Source: Gordonia amicalis NBRC 100051 = JCM 11271
GTDB lineage: Bacteria > Actinomycetota > Actinomycetes > Mycobacteriales > Mycobacteriaceae
NCBI RefSeq assembly: GCF_000332995.1
Contig: NZ_BANS01000009.1
Span: forward strand, 55,264 to 119,263
Reading direction: 5' to 3'
Length of the DNA stretch: 64,000 nt
The translations under genes and the position numbers were made by a program. Numbering within the stretch: the first letter of the stretch is position 1; every line of letters starts with the position of its first letter. Below the pieces are notes generated by a model that was given only the letters and a program-made list of their open reading frames with translations, did no database searches and had not been told where the DNA came from. Positions 30,052 to 38,183 of this stretch are shown piece after piece.

Positions 30052-30372
30052 CGTCTCGAGTCCTCCCGTCGAAGCCTCTGAATCGAGTGAAACCCGCCGG
30101 GCGCGGGAAAGGAAGGGTCTTCGGTGAAGTGTCGGGGGGCCGATGTGCCGACCGAGTCTGGGTAAAAAGGCCCATTGCGCTGCGCATCGGTATCCGAAAT
30201 GACCGAATTCCGCAGTTTTCAGTCATTCGACTCACGGTTTGTCCGAATCCTCGCTATTGTGATCGTGCGCTTCGTTAACGGCATCGAAGGGGGTGTCGAA
30301 GCGTAGGGGGTCAACACCGGGTTGGGAATTCCATTTCGGAGCATCAGTGGTCTACATGTGTGGAGGGCTCAG
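30052..30372. promoter_or_regulatory. Divergent intergenic region with weak DosR-like box
   Basis: 321 bp between the DUF4389 gene and the plus-strand orphan gene, noticeably richer in A/T than its surroundings. GGGTAAAAAGGCCC at 30160-30173 matches 10 of 14 core DosR positions, 109 bp from the DUF4389 start. No RNA gene is evident. Confidence 0.35.
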
Positions 30373-31110
30373 TTGACCAGGACTCTGTCGGCGCGCGCGT
30401 CCAAGCGAAGCGTCCGCAAATTTCTCGAACCGTCGGCAATCGCCGAGGCCATCGCCATCGAGCAGCACATCATGCTGCCCGGATATCAGGCGCTGACCCA
30501 CTATTCGTCGACCTTCGGACTGACCGAACATCTGGTCAGTGAGATCGACGACGCGGCGCGACGCCACCAGGCGATCGTCGCCCAATTGCAGCGGATGCAT
30601 GCCGATGCGCTTGCCGCGGAAACGGTTTCGTCCGCTCAGCAAGAGGTGTTGGCTGCACTGGGGCTCCTCGAGCCCGGCTCGGGCGAGGCTGCCGATGCCA
30701 CGCCGCCGCGCCCGGTGCAGGTGTGCCAACTCATCCAGTCGTATCCGGGCCGGGCGGGGGATCCCACCTCGCGGGCCGTCGTCTCGCTCGCTTTCCTGCT
30801 CGTCGCTGTTCATGCGCTCACCGATCCGACGAACTGTGGAACAGCTTCTCCCGCACTGAATCTGGTTCCGCCGCCGCTGCATCGTGACCGTGCGCTGCTG
30901 GAGAAGGTGCTCACCCACACGGTGGCCGCATTCGACGCATCGTCGCTCTCGGCGCTCACCGGGTTCATCACCGAGGCGGGTGAGTCGTTCGCCGGCTGGT
31001 CGACCGAGACGAACCGCGGGTTGTCGGTGCTGCGCTACAACCCGCATTCGCTGCGCACGTCGTGCCGGAGCGTGGGACTCGGCGAGATCGACGTCCGTAT
31101 CGCCGTCTGA
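30373..31110 (+). CDS. Hypothetical helical protein, no family recognised
   Basis: 245 aa from a TTG at 30373 with GGAGGG 5 nt upstream; an in-frame GTG at 30358 and TTG at 30322 are alternatives. It is predicted helical. It begins with a basic segment (RTLSARASKRSVRKFL), has a long amphipathic helix (SEIDDAARRHQAIVAQLQRMHADALAAE) and a moderately hydrophobic LVAVHALTDP segment. No signal peptide or catalytic motif is seen. It is separated from dinB by 66 bp that contain a short imperfect tandem GACTGCGG repeat. Confidence 0.6.
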   Translation: MTRTLSARASKRSVRKFLEPSAIAEAIAIEQHIMLPGYQALTHYSSTFGLTEHLVSEIDDAARRHQAIVAQLQRMHADALAAETVSSAQQEVLAALGLLEPGSGEAADATPPRPVQVCQLIQSYPGRAGDPTSRAVVSLAFLLVAVHALTDPTNCGTASPALNLVPPPLHRDRALLEKVLTHTVAAFDASSLSALTGFITEAGESFAGWSTETNRGLSVLRYNPHSLRTSCRSVGLGEIDVRIAV

Positions 31111-31164
31111 CTTCGGCGACCGACTGCGGTGACTGACTGCGGCGACTGATCGCCGGTCCGTGGT

Positions 31165-31170
31165 TACCCT
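31165..31170 (+). promoter_or_regulatory. Candidate -10 element (TACCCT) of the Y-family polymerase
   Basis: TACCCT fits TANNNT and ends 6 nt before the GTG at 31177; no Shine-Dalgarno at proper distance is present, so a leaderless start is likely. Confidence 0.35.
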
Positions 31171-31176
31171 GGCGGG

Positions 31177-32313
31177 GTGACCACGTCGGTTTCGCAACGC
31201 TATCGGTGGCTGTTGCACGTCGACCTCGACCAGTTCCAGGTGTCGGTCGAGCGGCTGCGCAGTCCGGAGCTCGTCGGTGTCCCGGTCATCGTCGGCGGCA
31301 ACGGCGACCCGACCGAGGCCCGCAAGGTGGTGACCTGCGCGTCGTATGAGGCGCGGGATGTCGGCGTGCGGGCCGGGATGCCGCTGCGTGCTGCCTACCG
31401 CAAGCTGCCCGACGCGGTGTATCTGCCGCTGGACATGGGTGCGTACGACGCCGCGTCGGCCGACGTCATGGATGTGCTGCGCGGGACCGGTCATCCCGTC
31501 GAGGTGTGGGGCTGGGATGAGGCGTACCTCGGTGTCAGTGCGCGAGGCGCCGAGGTCGACCCGTTCGACGATGCCGCCATCGTCGACTTCGCCGAACGGG
31601 TCCGCCGCGACATCTTCGACCGTTGCGGCCTGACGAGCTGCGTCGGCATCAGCGACAACAAGCAGCGCGCCAAGATGGCCACCGGATTCGCCAAGCGGCC
31701 GCCCGGTGCCACGCCCGACGACGGCGTCGATCCGCCGCGCGTGTTCCTGCTCGACGACCGCAACTGGCTGGACCTGATGGGGGAGAGGGCGACTCGCGAC
31801 CTGTGGAGCGTCGGACCCAAGACGTCGGCCAAACTCGCCGCCAACGGCGTCGAGACCGTCAACGACCTGATCGCCACACCCCGCGACGACCTGATCGCCA
31901 CCTTCGGCCCGCACCAGGGCAACTGGCTGTACGTGTTGTGCCGCGGCGGTGGCGATTCGACGATCACCGCCGAACCGTGGCTCGCCCGGTCGCACTCCAA
32001 GTCGCGGACGTTCGCGGCCGACATCGCCGAACCGTCCGAGATGCGTACCGCGGCAGCCGAACTGCTGCGCGAGCTGCTCGACCAGGTCGTCGCCGAGGAA
32101 CGCCTCCCGTTCCGCGTGGCCGTGACCGTCCGGACCACCAGCTTCTACACGCGCACCAAATCCCGCAAGCTCCCCGCCCCGAGCCTCGACTTCGATCAAC
32201 TCGAAGGCGTGGTCGCCGACCTGCTCAGCAAGTTCGACATCGACCGCCCGGTCCGCCTCCTCGGCGTGCGCCTGGACCTGGTGACCGACGACGAGGATGC
32301 GCCGGTGGCGTGA
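31177..32313 (+). CDS. dinB: Y-family DNA polymerase IV
   Basis: 378-aa translesion polymerase. The palm metal-binding motif HVDLDQFQVSVE is at about residues 14-24 and the second motif WGWDEAYLGVS near 111-120 keeps the catalytic D and E (family form SxDEAYLD). The steric and template region ARKVVTCASYEAR, the helix-hairpin-helix in GPKTSAKLAANGVETVNDLI and the little-finger domain (VRTTSFYTRTKSRKL) are present. No C-terminal beta-clamp motif QLxLF is seen, which in mycobacteria distinguishes DinB2-type from DinB1-type enzymes, so this may be a DinB2-like protein. It ends directly before a repeat-rich spacer. Confidence 0.92.
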   Translation: MTTSVSQRYRWLLHVDLDQFQVSVERLRSPELVGVPVIVGGNGDPTEARKVVTCASYEARDVGVRAGMPLRAAYRKLPDAVYLPLDMGAYDAASADVMDVLRGTGHPVEVWGWDEAYLGVSARGAEVDPFDDAAIVDFAERVRRDIFDRCGLTSCVGISDNKQRAKMATGFAKRPPGATPDDGVDPPRVFLLDDRNWLDLMGERATRDLWSVGPKTSAKLAANGVETVNDLIATPRDDLIATFGPHQGNWLYVLCRGGGDSTITAEPWLARSHSKSRTFAADIAEPSEMRTAAAELLRELLDQVVAEERLPFRVAVTVRTTSFYTRTKSRKLPAPSLDFDQLEGVVADLLSKFDIDRPVRLLGVRLDLVTDDEDAPVA

Positions 32314-32465
32314 CCTCGATACGCGGCGTCCTCGCTGCGCTCGGTCGTCGCTACTCGGCCAGCAGGGGGGGTACCCGGCCAGCGTGGGCAGCTACCGGCC
32401 AGCGTGGGCAGCTACCGGTCAGCGTGGGCAGCTACCGGTCAGCGGGGGCTGCTCGGCCAGCAGGA
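32314..32465. repeat. Degenerate palindromic repeat followed by 20-bp tandem repeats
   Basis: Bases 32314-32360 read like a decayed, inverted copy of the GGTTGAG...AAACC repeat found at 37457 and 49592 (CTCGATACG, then CTCGCTGCGCTC, then CGCTACTC). From 32350 a unit close to GCTACCGGCCAGCGTGGGCA repeats about five times with a 20-bp period (32371, 32391, 32411, 32431, partial copies either side). It fills the entire gap between the convergent dinB and phosphodiesterase genes, ending at the stop codon of the latter. Confidence 0.85.
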
Positions 32466-32466
32466 G

Positions 32467-33642
32467 TCACCCCTGCGCGATCACCAGCGGCACAAGCTGT
32501 TCCGCGGCCGTCCAGGCGCCGTGGTGGCCGATCATCTTCGACTCCATCGTCTCGCTCGTCGAGCGTGTCAGCGTCACCGAGTCCCGCGCCACCGCGACCA
32601 CGTCCCCGATCCGACGCGCCACCGCGTCGGTCACCTCGGGTCCGAACCACCCCTCGTCGATGGTCTGCTCCCGCGTGACGACGTGCGCCGCGTCGCCGAG
32701 ATACCCCGACCATGCCTTCAGGACGTCATCGGCAGCACCGGACGTCGCGTACACGTGCCGCGCACGCGCCTCACCGGCCACGGCGTCGACACCGTCGAGA
32801 AGTTCTGGCGCGGTGTCGATGTCGATGGCGCGGTCGGCGGTGATCATCCCGTGGTCGGCGGTGACGAGCAGTGTTGTCCCGGAGGGCAACTCGGCGGCGA
32901 GATCGGCCACGAGCCGATCGACCATCCGGAGCTTCTCCAGCCACTCCGGAGAACCAGGACCGTGGATGTGTCCCGCGGTGTCCAACTCGCTGTAGTAGGC
33001 GTACACGAACCGGCGATGACGACTGTGTCCGCGCACGGCGGCCAAGACGCCGTCGCGCACCCCGTCGGGGGTCACCGCCGGCACGTACTGGCCGGGCGCG
33101 CGGAACGCTGCCAGGGTCAGACCCGTGCCGCGGAACTCCCCGGGCATCACGTACGTCACCCGAGCGCCCTCATCCGCAAGCGCTTCCAGACTGCCCGGGT
33201 GAGTCCGCACCAGAGCCGGGGGATAGGTGACCAGCGCCGAGGGGCCGTGCGCGTCGTCGAGACTCCAGCGCAGCGAGTTCAGCACCCGGCGTGATCCCCG
33301 TGTCCGACAGTCGTCGTCGGGCCGGAAGCTGTATCCGATGATCCCGTGCACGCCACACGCCGCCCCGACCGTCAGACTCAGGATGCTGGTCGCCGTGGTC
33401 GCCGGGAATCCGGCACGCAGCGTGGTCGCGGTCAGCTCGCGCAGCGTCGGCGCGGAATCCGCGTACTCCTCCAGCAGCGTCGCCCCGAGCCCGTCGATGA
33501 GCAACACCACCACCGAATCGCCAGGTGGCACAACCAGGTCCGACGATGCGGACATTCCCAGCGCAGAGGACACCGCGGGCAGGACGTCGGCGAGTGTGTG
33601 CGGGTACCGGCCCCAATCCGCGGGGGTCAGTTCGACGCTCAC
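32467..33642 (-). CDS. Alkaline phosphatase-superfamily nucleotide pyrophosphatase/phosphodiesterase
   Basis: 391 aa, GTG start overlapping the upstream GNAT stop as GTGA. Phosphodiesterase/nucleotide pyrophosphatase fold of the alkaline phosphatase superfamily: metal ligand VVVLLIDGLGATLL near 46-58, nucleophile Thr in FPATTATSILSLTVG, YYSELDTAGHIHGPGS for the second metal site, LLVTADHGM near 260, and a final GHHGAWTAAEQLVPL. There is no signal peptide, so it is cytoplasmic. The substrate is a phosphodiester or nucleotide, not further defined. Confidence 0.88.
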   Translation of the reverse strand: MSVELTPADWGRYPHTLADVLPAVSSALGMSASSDLVVPPGDSVVVLLIDGLGATLLEEYADSAPTLRELTATTLRAGFPATTATSILSLTVGAACGVHGIIGYSFRPDDDCRTRGSRRVLNSLRWSLDDAHGPSALVTYPPALVRTHPGSLEALADEGARVTYVMPGEFRGTGLTLAAFRAPGQYVPAVTPDGVRDGVLAAVRGHSRHRRFVYAYYSELDTAGHIHGPGSPEWLEKLRMVDRLVADLAAELPSGTTLLVTADHGMITADRAIDIDTAPELLDGVDAVAGEARARHVYATSGAADDVLKAWSGYLGDAAHVVTREQTIDEGWFGPEVTDAVARRIGDVVAVARDSVTLTRSTSETMESKMIGHHGAWTAAEQLVPLVIAQG

Positions 33643-34484
33643 CGCACCCCCGACCCTGCCGGACCGAACACGTAGTGACCCGACCGCAGGAACCGCACCG
33701 ACCGTCGCGCCTCACCTTCGAGGAGCAACGGCGACATCGCGTCCCGCAGCGCGATCCGCCACCGCGCCGCGTCGAGCGGATGACTCACCCGCATCGCTTC
33801 GACGTCCCGCGGCAACGCCACCACCACGGTGGCGTCCGGGGCCACCCGCTCGTGATGGGCGACCGGACGCGACCGGTCGGAATCGTCGATCACCGGCACC
33901 GCACCGTCGGCGATCAGCGCCTCCACACTCCCGACACCATCGACGGCCTCGGGCAGACGGTCCTCGAGCGCCCACGACACCAGCACCCGGTCGGAGTCGG
34001 CGTCGCCGCCCAGCTCGTCGCCCATCTCGCCGTAGAAGTCCTCGTAATAGTGGACCGGCAGCGCGCCCAGCTTCGTGATGTTGAAATACGCGTTCCGCGC
34101 GACCAGCGGATCGAAGGTCCACGTGATCGTCGTCAGTCCACGCGCCAGCGCCCACTTCCGCTGATGCATCTTCAGCAGGTAGCCCACATGGTGGCCGCGT
34201 CCGCGTCGGGAGACCCCGGTGATGTGACTGTGCAGGGCCTCGCCGGCCGGCGCCGACAGGAACGCGACACTTCCGCCGGCCAGGTGATCGCCGATGAAAG
34301 CGCCGGACACGTAGTTGCCCGAATGCGACAACGCCCGCAGCATGTCGATGCCCACCGGGCGTCTCGTCGGGTCCGGCCGCCACACGTCGTCGAAGATCCG
34401 CATCAGTTCTTCGAGTTCGTCGGGCGAGGACAGCTCGCGGACCTCGACCGTGCGTACCTCGACAGGAGCCGGTGAAAGCGACAT
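33639..34484 (-). CDS. GNAT-family acetyltransferase
   Basis: 281 aa from the ATG at 34484. The N-terminal half is a GNAT fold: IFDDVWRPDP, SGAFIGDHLAGGSVAFLSAP, the acetyl-CoA-binding region VSRRGRGHHVGYLLKMHQRKWALARG (R/Q-x-x-G-x-G/A variant) and TWTFDPLVARNAYFNITKLGA. The C-terminal part (VPVIDDSDRSRPVAHH onward) is specific to a subset of long GNATs. The substrate is unknown. Overlap with the phosphodiesterase start implies translational coupling and perhaps a shared pathway. Confidence 0.85.
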   Translation of the reverse strand: MSLSPAPVEVRTVEVRELSSPDELEELMRIFDDVWRPDPTRRPVGIDMLRALSHSGNYVSGAFIGDHLAGGSVAFLSAPAGEALHSHITGVSRRGRGHHVGYLLKMHQRKWALARGLTTITWTFDPLVARNAYFNITKLGALPVHYYEDFYGEMGDELGGDADSDRVLVSWALEDRLPEAVDGVGSVEALIADGAVPVIDDSDRSRPVAHHERVAPDATVVVALPRDVEAMRVSHPLDAARWRIALRDAMSPLLLEGEARRSVRFLRSGHYVFGPAGSGVR

Positions 34485-34557
34485 GCTGTCGATTCTTTCA
34501 CCGCGCACCGACGAGTTGGCCGGGTTGGGTGAGTCGGTTGCGCGGGGACCCACTCCT

Positions 34558-34563
34558 TAGGAT
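34558..34563 (+). promoter_or_regulatory. Candidate -10 element (TAGGAT) before copper-cluster membrane gene
   Basis: TAGGAT fits TANNNT well and ends 6 nt before the ATG at 34570; no ribosome site is present, so the transcript is probably leaderless. Confidence 0.45.
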
Positions 34564-34569
34564 GGGGCC

Positions 34570-35091
34570 ATGTCACGCACCGTCCGCACGCCCGACGTGT
34601 TCACACGCGTCGCCGCGGCCGGTGTGGTGCCCGCCGTCGCGATCGCCGCGCACGGTGCCGCCGGCGACCAGATGCCCAGCTCAGGTGGCCTGGTGCTCAC
34701 CGCGGCGATCGGTGTGGTCGCGGCGATGCTCCTGCAACCGGCGACCCGAGGCCGACGCCTCGTCCCGGCCACCGCGTCGGCCGTCGGCATCCTGGCCGCC
34801 GCGCAGGTCGCGGGTCACTGGTCGCTCGCCGCCGACGCCGCACACGCCGGCCACGACGCCCCGGCGTTGCCGATGCTGTTGACGCACCTCGTCGCGATCC
34901 CGCTCAGCGCCGTGCTGATCGTCGTCGGCGCGCAGATGCTGGCCGTCATCGGGTCGGTCATCGCGTCGCTGATGCCGCCCGCCGCATTGCTCGCGCCCGG
35001 TGCACGCCCGGTCTTCTGGACGCAACCCGGTGTTCTCGCCGCTCCGCCCGTCGGCGGGACCGGCGTTCGTGGACCTCCGCTCGGCTTCTGA
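34570..35091 (+). CDS. Membrane protein of the YcnI/Cop cluster
   Basis: 173 aa with about four hydrophobic helices (VAAAGVVPAVAIAAHGAAG, LVLTAAIGVVAAMLL, ATASAVGILAAAQVAGHWSL, LTHLVAIPLSAVLIVVGAQMLAVIG). A histidine-containing loop (AADAAHAGHD) lies between helices 3 and 4 and could touch copper. The family is not recognised with certainty; similar small membrane proteins often precede YcnI genes in actinobacteria. It lies 83 bp upstream of the YcnI gene on the same strand. Confidence 0.75.
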   Translation: MSRTVRTPDVFTRVAAAGVVPAVAIAAHGAAGDQMPSSGGLVLTAAIGVVAAMLLQPATRGRRLVPATASAVGILAAAQVAGHWSLAADAAHAGHDAPALPMLLTHLVAIPLSAVLIVVGAQMLAVIGSVIASLMPPAALLAPGARPVFWTQPGVLAAPPVGGTGVRGPPLGF

Positions 35092-35174
35092 CCCGCGCCA
35101 CCACACCGAACCCTCGACGGTTCGGTGCTGTCGTGCGCAACGCCAGACTTCCGAACTCTTGAGAAAGAACCCAG

Positions 35175-35897
35175 ATGAAGAACCTTGTCCTGACGCGGGC
35201 CACGACCGCTCGCCGCCTCGTCCTGCCCGCCGCCGCTGCCGCAGTCGTCGGTGTCGCCTCCCTGACCGGGGCGGGTGCGGCGTCGGCGCACGTCACCGCC
35301 AACGCCCCGACCGTCACCCAGGGTGGGTACGGCGTCGTCACGCTGGTCGTCCCCAACGAGTCCGACGCGGCTCCGACGACGTCACTGCGCGTGACCCTGC
35401 CCGGCCTGAAGTCGGCGCGCCCGGAGGTGATGAGCGGCTGGAAGTCGGTCGTCACCAAGAAGGACGACCTGGTCACCGAGATCACCTGGACCGCCGAACC
35501 CGGTTCGCCCGGTGTCCCGGTCGGCCAGTTCGGGCAGTTCCGCTTCTCCGGCGGCCCCTTCCCCGAGCAGGAGACCGTCACCCTCCCGACGCTGCAGACC
35601 TATGCCGACGGCGAGAAGGCCGACTGGAATCAGCCGACCCCGGCCGACGGCACCGAGCCCGAGAAGCCCGCACCGACCATCACCCTCGCGGCGGGCGGCG
35701 ACGGACACGGCGCACACCATGCCGCAGCGCCCGAGAACGGCACCGACGTGCCCCAGTCGCAGGCGACGGAGACCGCCCAGGCCGACTCCTCCGCCCGCTG
35801 GCTCGGCGGTATCGGACTGGTCGTCGGCGCACTGGGCACCGTCTTCGGTGTCGCGGCGTTGATGGTTGCCCGACGCAATGGACGTGGCAATGCGTAA
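35175..35897 (+). CDS. YcnI-family (DUF1775) copper-binding membrane protein
   Basis: 240 aa. Signal peptide about 1-35 (RRLVLPAAAAAVVGVASLTGAGAASA) directly followed by the mature N-terminal His (HVTANAPTVTQGGYG), the copper-ligating histidine of the YcnI family. The beta-sandwich domain contains VPNESDAAPTTSLRVTLPG and FPVG-like GQFGQFRFSGGPFPEQE. A single C-terminal membrane helix (WLGGIGLVVGALGTVFGVAALMV) ends in RRNGRG. It acts outside the membrane in copper handling. The stop overlaps the CopC start. Confidence 0.9.
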   Translation: MKNLVLTRATTARRLVLPAAAAAVVGVASLTGAGAASAHVTANAPTVTQGGYGVVTLVVPNESDAAPTTSLRVTLPGLKSARPEVMSGWKSVVTKKDDLVTEITWTAEPGSPGVPVGQFGQFRFSGGPFPEQETVTLPTLQTYADGEKADWNQPTPADGTEPEKPAPTITLAAGGDGHGAHHAAAPENGTDVPQSQATETAQADSSARWLGGIGLVVGALGTVFGVAALMVARRNGRGNA

Positions 35898-36441
35898 GCG
35901 CGCACTCCCGCTCAGCCGTTCGCTCCTGTTGACCTTGGCCATGCTCGCCTGCCTGGGTCTGGTCGGCACCTGGTCGGCGCCCGTGGCGTCGGCGCATTCG
36001 CGTCTCGTGTCCTCCGATCCCGCCGACGGCGCGAGCCTGCCCGCGGGTCCGCCGACCGTCACCCTCACCTTCAACGAGGGAATCCAGTCGGCGTACGCGG
36101 TGCTCAACGTCGTCGGACCCGACGATCATTTCTGGCAGTCCGGTGACCCCAAGGTCGACGGCAGCATTGTGAGTGTCGGCGTGCGCGAACTCGGCCCGAC
36201 CGGGAAGTACACGATCAACTACCGGGTCACCTCCGCCGACGGACATGTCATCAGCGGGCAGCGCAGCTTCGAGCTGACGGTCGCCGGCAATGGTGAACCG
36301 GGTCCGCTCGCCGACGCCTCCGCTGACCAGTCCGATGACGGAATCCCGGTGTGGTACTTCATCGTCGGTGCCGTCGTGGTGCTGGTCGTGGGTCTCGGTG
36401 TCGTGTTCTGGCTGACCCGCCGCCCCAAGACGCGGAGCTGA
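35890..36441 (+). CDS. copC: CopC-domain copper resistance protein
   Basis: 183 aa from the ATG at 35890, overlapping the YcnI stop; an ATG at 35878 is an alternative. Signal peptide to about residue 36 (VGTWSAPVASA), then the mature His of the Cu(II) site (HSRLVSSDPADGASL). The classic CopC pattern LTFNEGIQSAYAVL and the DGHVISGQRSFEL segment with the second His follow. A C-terminal membrane helix (VWYFIVGAVVVLVVGLGVVFWL) is present. It binds copper at the outer face, probably passing it to CopD encoded next. Confidence 0.92.
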   Translation: MRKRALPLSRSLLLTLAMLACLGLVGTWSAPVASAHSRLVSSDPADGASLPAGPPTVTLTFNEGIQSAYAVLNVVGPDDHFWQSGDPKVDGSIVSVGVRELGPTGKYTINYRVTSADGHVISGQRSFELTVAGNGEPGPLADASADQSDDGIPVWYFIVGAVVVLVVGLGVVFWLTRRPKTRS

Positions 36442-36444
36442 CGC

Positions 36445-37332
36445 GTGAGGGTCGTGGCCGGTGTCCCGGCCCTGTTCGCCGGACTGCTGGTGAGCTGGTT
36501 GCTCGCCCGCCCCGACGGGCCGGACACGGTGGCGATTCCCGCGACCCTCGCGCTCGGCGTCTGCGTCGTGGTTCTCGGCCTCGGCCTGTTGCCCACGGTC
36601 GACGCCGAGCCGTCGTCGAGACTGATCGGTGCACTCGCGGGCGTCTGGGTGGTGGCGACGCTGATCAGCGCCTGGGTGCGCACCGCCGATCGGTCCGGCA
36701 CGGACGTGCTCGAGGTGAGTGCCGGCGACTTCGGCGAGGTCCTCAACTCTGGCGCCTCCGAGATGGTCGCGCTGGTCGCGGGTCTGCTCATCGTCGTGTG
36801 GGCGGTGCTCGATCTGCTGACCGCGGTCGAGATCCCGGTCCTCGTGGTCGGGGTGCTCGCGGCGGTCGGGGTGCTGGCCACCGCGATCGCCGGGCACGCC
36901 GGCAACGACGCCTTCGGCCCGTTCCTCGTCGGCGCCCACGCGCTGGCCGCCGCCTGGTGGTGCGGTCTGCTCGTTGCGATGGTGATCGCGGTCCGCGGCC
37001 GGTCCGGGTGGGCGCGCAGCCTGCCGGTGTTCTCGCAGCGTGCGCCGTGGGCCGTCGGCGTGATCGCGGTGACCGGCGTGGTTGCCGCACTGACGGAGAT
37101 CGACGGCCTGTCAGCCCTGTTCACCACCGGTTACGGTCGGATTCTGCTGGCGAAGGTCGTCATCCTGGCGGCGCTGGTGGGCGTCGCCCTCTGGCATCGA
37201 CGACGATGGGTGCCCGCCGCCGAACGCCACCGACTGACCGAGGCCGCGTCGATCCGCAACGCCGTCGTCGAACTGGTGCTGATGGCCGTCGTGCTGGGCC
37301 TCGCTGCGGGGCTCTCGGCGACTGCGCCGTAG
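36445..37332 (+). CDS. copD: CopD-family copper transport membrane protein
   Basis: 295 aa, GTG start 3 bp after copC. About eight membrane helices with the CopD patterns HALAAAWWCGLLVAMV, FSQRAPWAVGVIAVTGVVAAL and YGRILLAKVVILAALVGVALWHRRR, ending in LGLAAGLSATAP. It is thought to move copper across the membrane together with CopC. The last nine codons and the downstream 100 bp are duplicated at 40701-40829, so this locus donated, or received, a sequence block linked to the DUF222 elements. Confidence 0.88.
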   Translation: MRVVAGVPALFAGLLVSWLLARPDGPDTVAIPATLALGVCVVVLGLGLLPTVDAEPSSRLIGALAGVWVVATLISAWVRTADRSGTDVLEVSAGDFGEVLNSGASEMVALVAGLLIVVWAVLDLLTAVEIPVLVVGVLAAVGVLATAIAGHAGNDAFGPFLVGAHALAAAWWCGLLVAMVIAVRGRSGWARSLPVFSQRAPWAVGVIAVTGVVAALTEIDGLSALFTTGYGRILLAKVVILAALVGVALWHRRRWVPAAERHRLTEAASIRNAVVELVLMAVVLGLAAGLSATAP

Positions 37333-37435
37333 TCACCGGACCCGTTCCCGCCCAGCGACGGTGGGCGGGAACGGAACCGACTGGGCGGCCCTGTGTTCTC
37401 ACTGTGGAGTTGTCAAGGATCGGATGCGGTCCCGG
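37306..37435. repeat. Left flank of DUF222 element, copy 1 (includes copD tail)
   Basis: 130-bp block repeated at 40701-40829 with few differences. It covers the last copD codons, a 13-bp hairpin (37342-37354 with 37362-37374, arm CCGTTCCCGCCCA) and the conserved CACTGTGGAGTTGTCAAGG. The hairpin may terminate copD transcription, though it has no U tract. Confidence 0.85.
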
Positions 37436-37456
37436 CAGATGTCGGGTACCCCTGCT

Positions 37457-37498
37457 GGTTGAGTAGGCGAGGAGCTTGCGACGAGCCGTATCGAAACC
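37457..37498. repeat. 42-bp GGTTGAG...AAACC repeat, inserted copy
   Basis: A single copy of the repeat also arrayed at 49592-49715 (GGTTGAGTAGGCGAGGAG start, CGTATCGAAACC end). Its ends GGTT and AACC are complementary. It interrupts the spacer between the left flank and the DUF222 remnant; the intact copy at 40.8 kb lacks it. CCCTGCT occurs directly on both sides (37450-37456 and 37497-37503), resembling a target duplication. Confidence 0.8.
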
Positions 37499-37518
37499 CT
37501 GCTGCGCGAGCGTCTGTG

Positions 37519-37973
37519 TCAGGCGGCGATGTCGTCGAGTCGCATGGTGCGGCGGTTGTAGGCGGGTAGGGGCCGATAGCGTGGTCGTCGTCGGAGAGCT
37601 GTGTGGGGGAGCGTTTCTCGATGGTCGTGATGCCGCGCACGATGGCGTCGACGACGTCGGCGGAGAGGCGTCCGTCGGCCGCGCAGGCCTCGACCTTGCT
37701 CAAGCTCGAGTAGTTCTCCGCGATGCGGGTCGCGCGTGTGGAGACCGCGGGTGCGAATCCCATCTCGATCAACAATCTCTTGGTGGTTGAACCAGCCTTC
37801 TGTGCAACGTGTAGATCATCGAGTTTTTCTGCATGCGTCGCGATCTGGTGGTCGGCGACGTTGCCTATCAACCGCCAGGTGTCGAGTTGTTCGAAAGTTG
37901 TTCGGCCGGTGGGGTCGTCGGTGGGTGGGGTGATCTCGATGAGCTGGTCGAGAAGTGTGGTGAGCTCCGCCAT
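37519..37973 (-). pseudogene. DUF222-HNH (13E12-family) gene with internal deletion
   Basis: The N-terminal 132 codons (MAELTTLLDQLIEITPPTDD to QLSDDDHAI) align with the intact gene at 40881-42137. After DDDHAI the sequence jumps to the last coding bases of the family (those encoding PAYNRRTMRLDD), now out of frame. Relative to the intact gene about 790 bp are missing, including the whole HNH nuclease domain. The ancestral stop is at 37519-37521; the frame as read runs on through the inserted repeat to 37413. It is therefore a non-functional remnant. Confidence 0.85.
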
Positions 37974-38183
37974 GACTCCAATGTACTCGAACAGGCGTTC
38001 GACTGCCAGGTTTCTCCACAGGCCTTCGCGTCGTCAAAAGAACGGTGCTTCAGCATCTTTCACGCGTGCTAAAGAAATGGGCCACTCTGGTGAGCACCAG
38101 CAACAGCAGTTACTGCAGTGGCCGCTGACGAACGGAAAAGCCGTAGCGCGAGTGAATTGTGCGGGTATGGAATCCGGCGCGCT

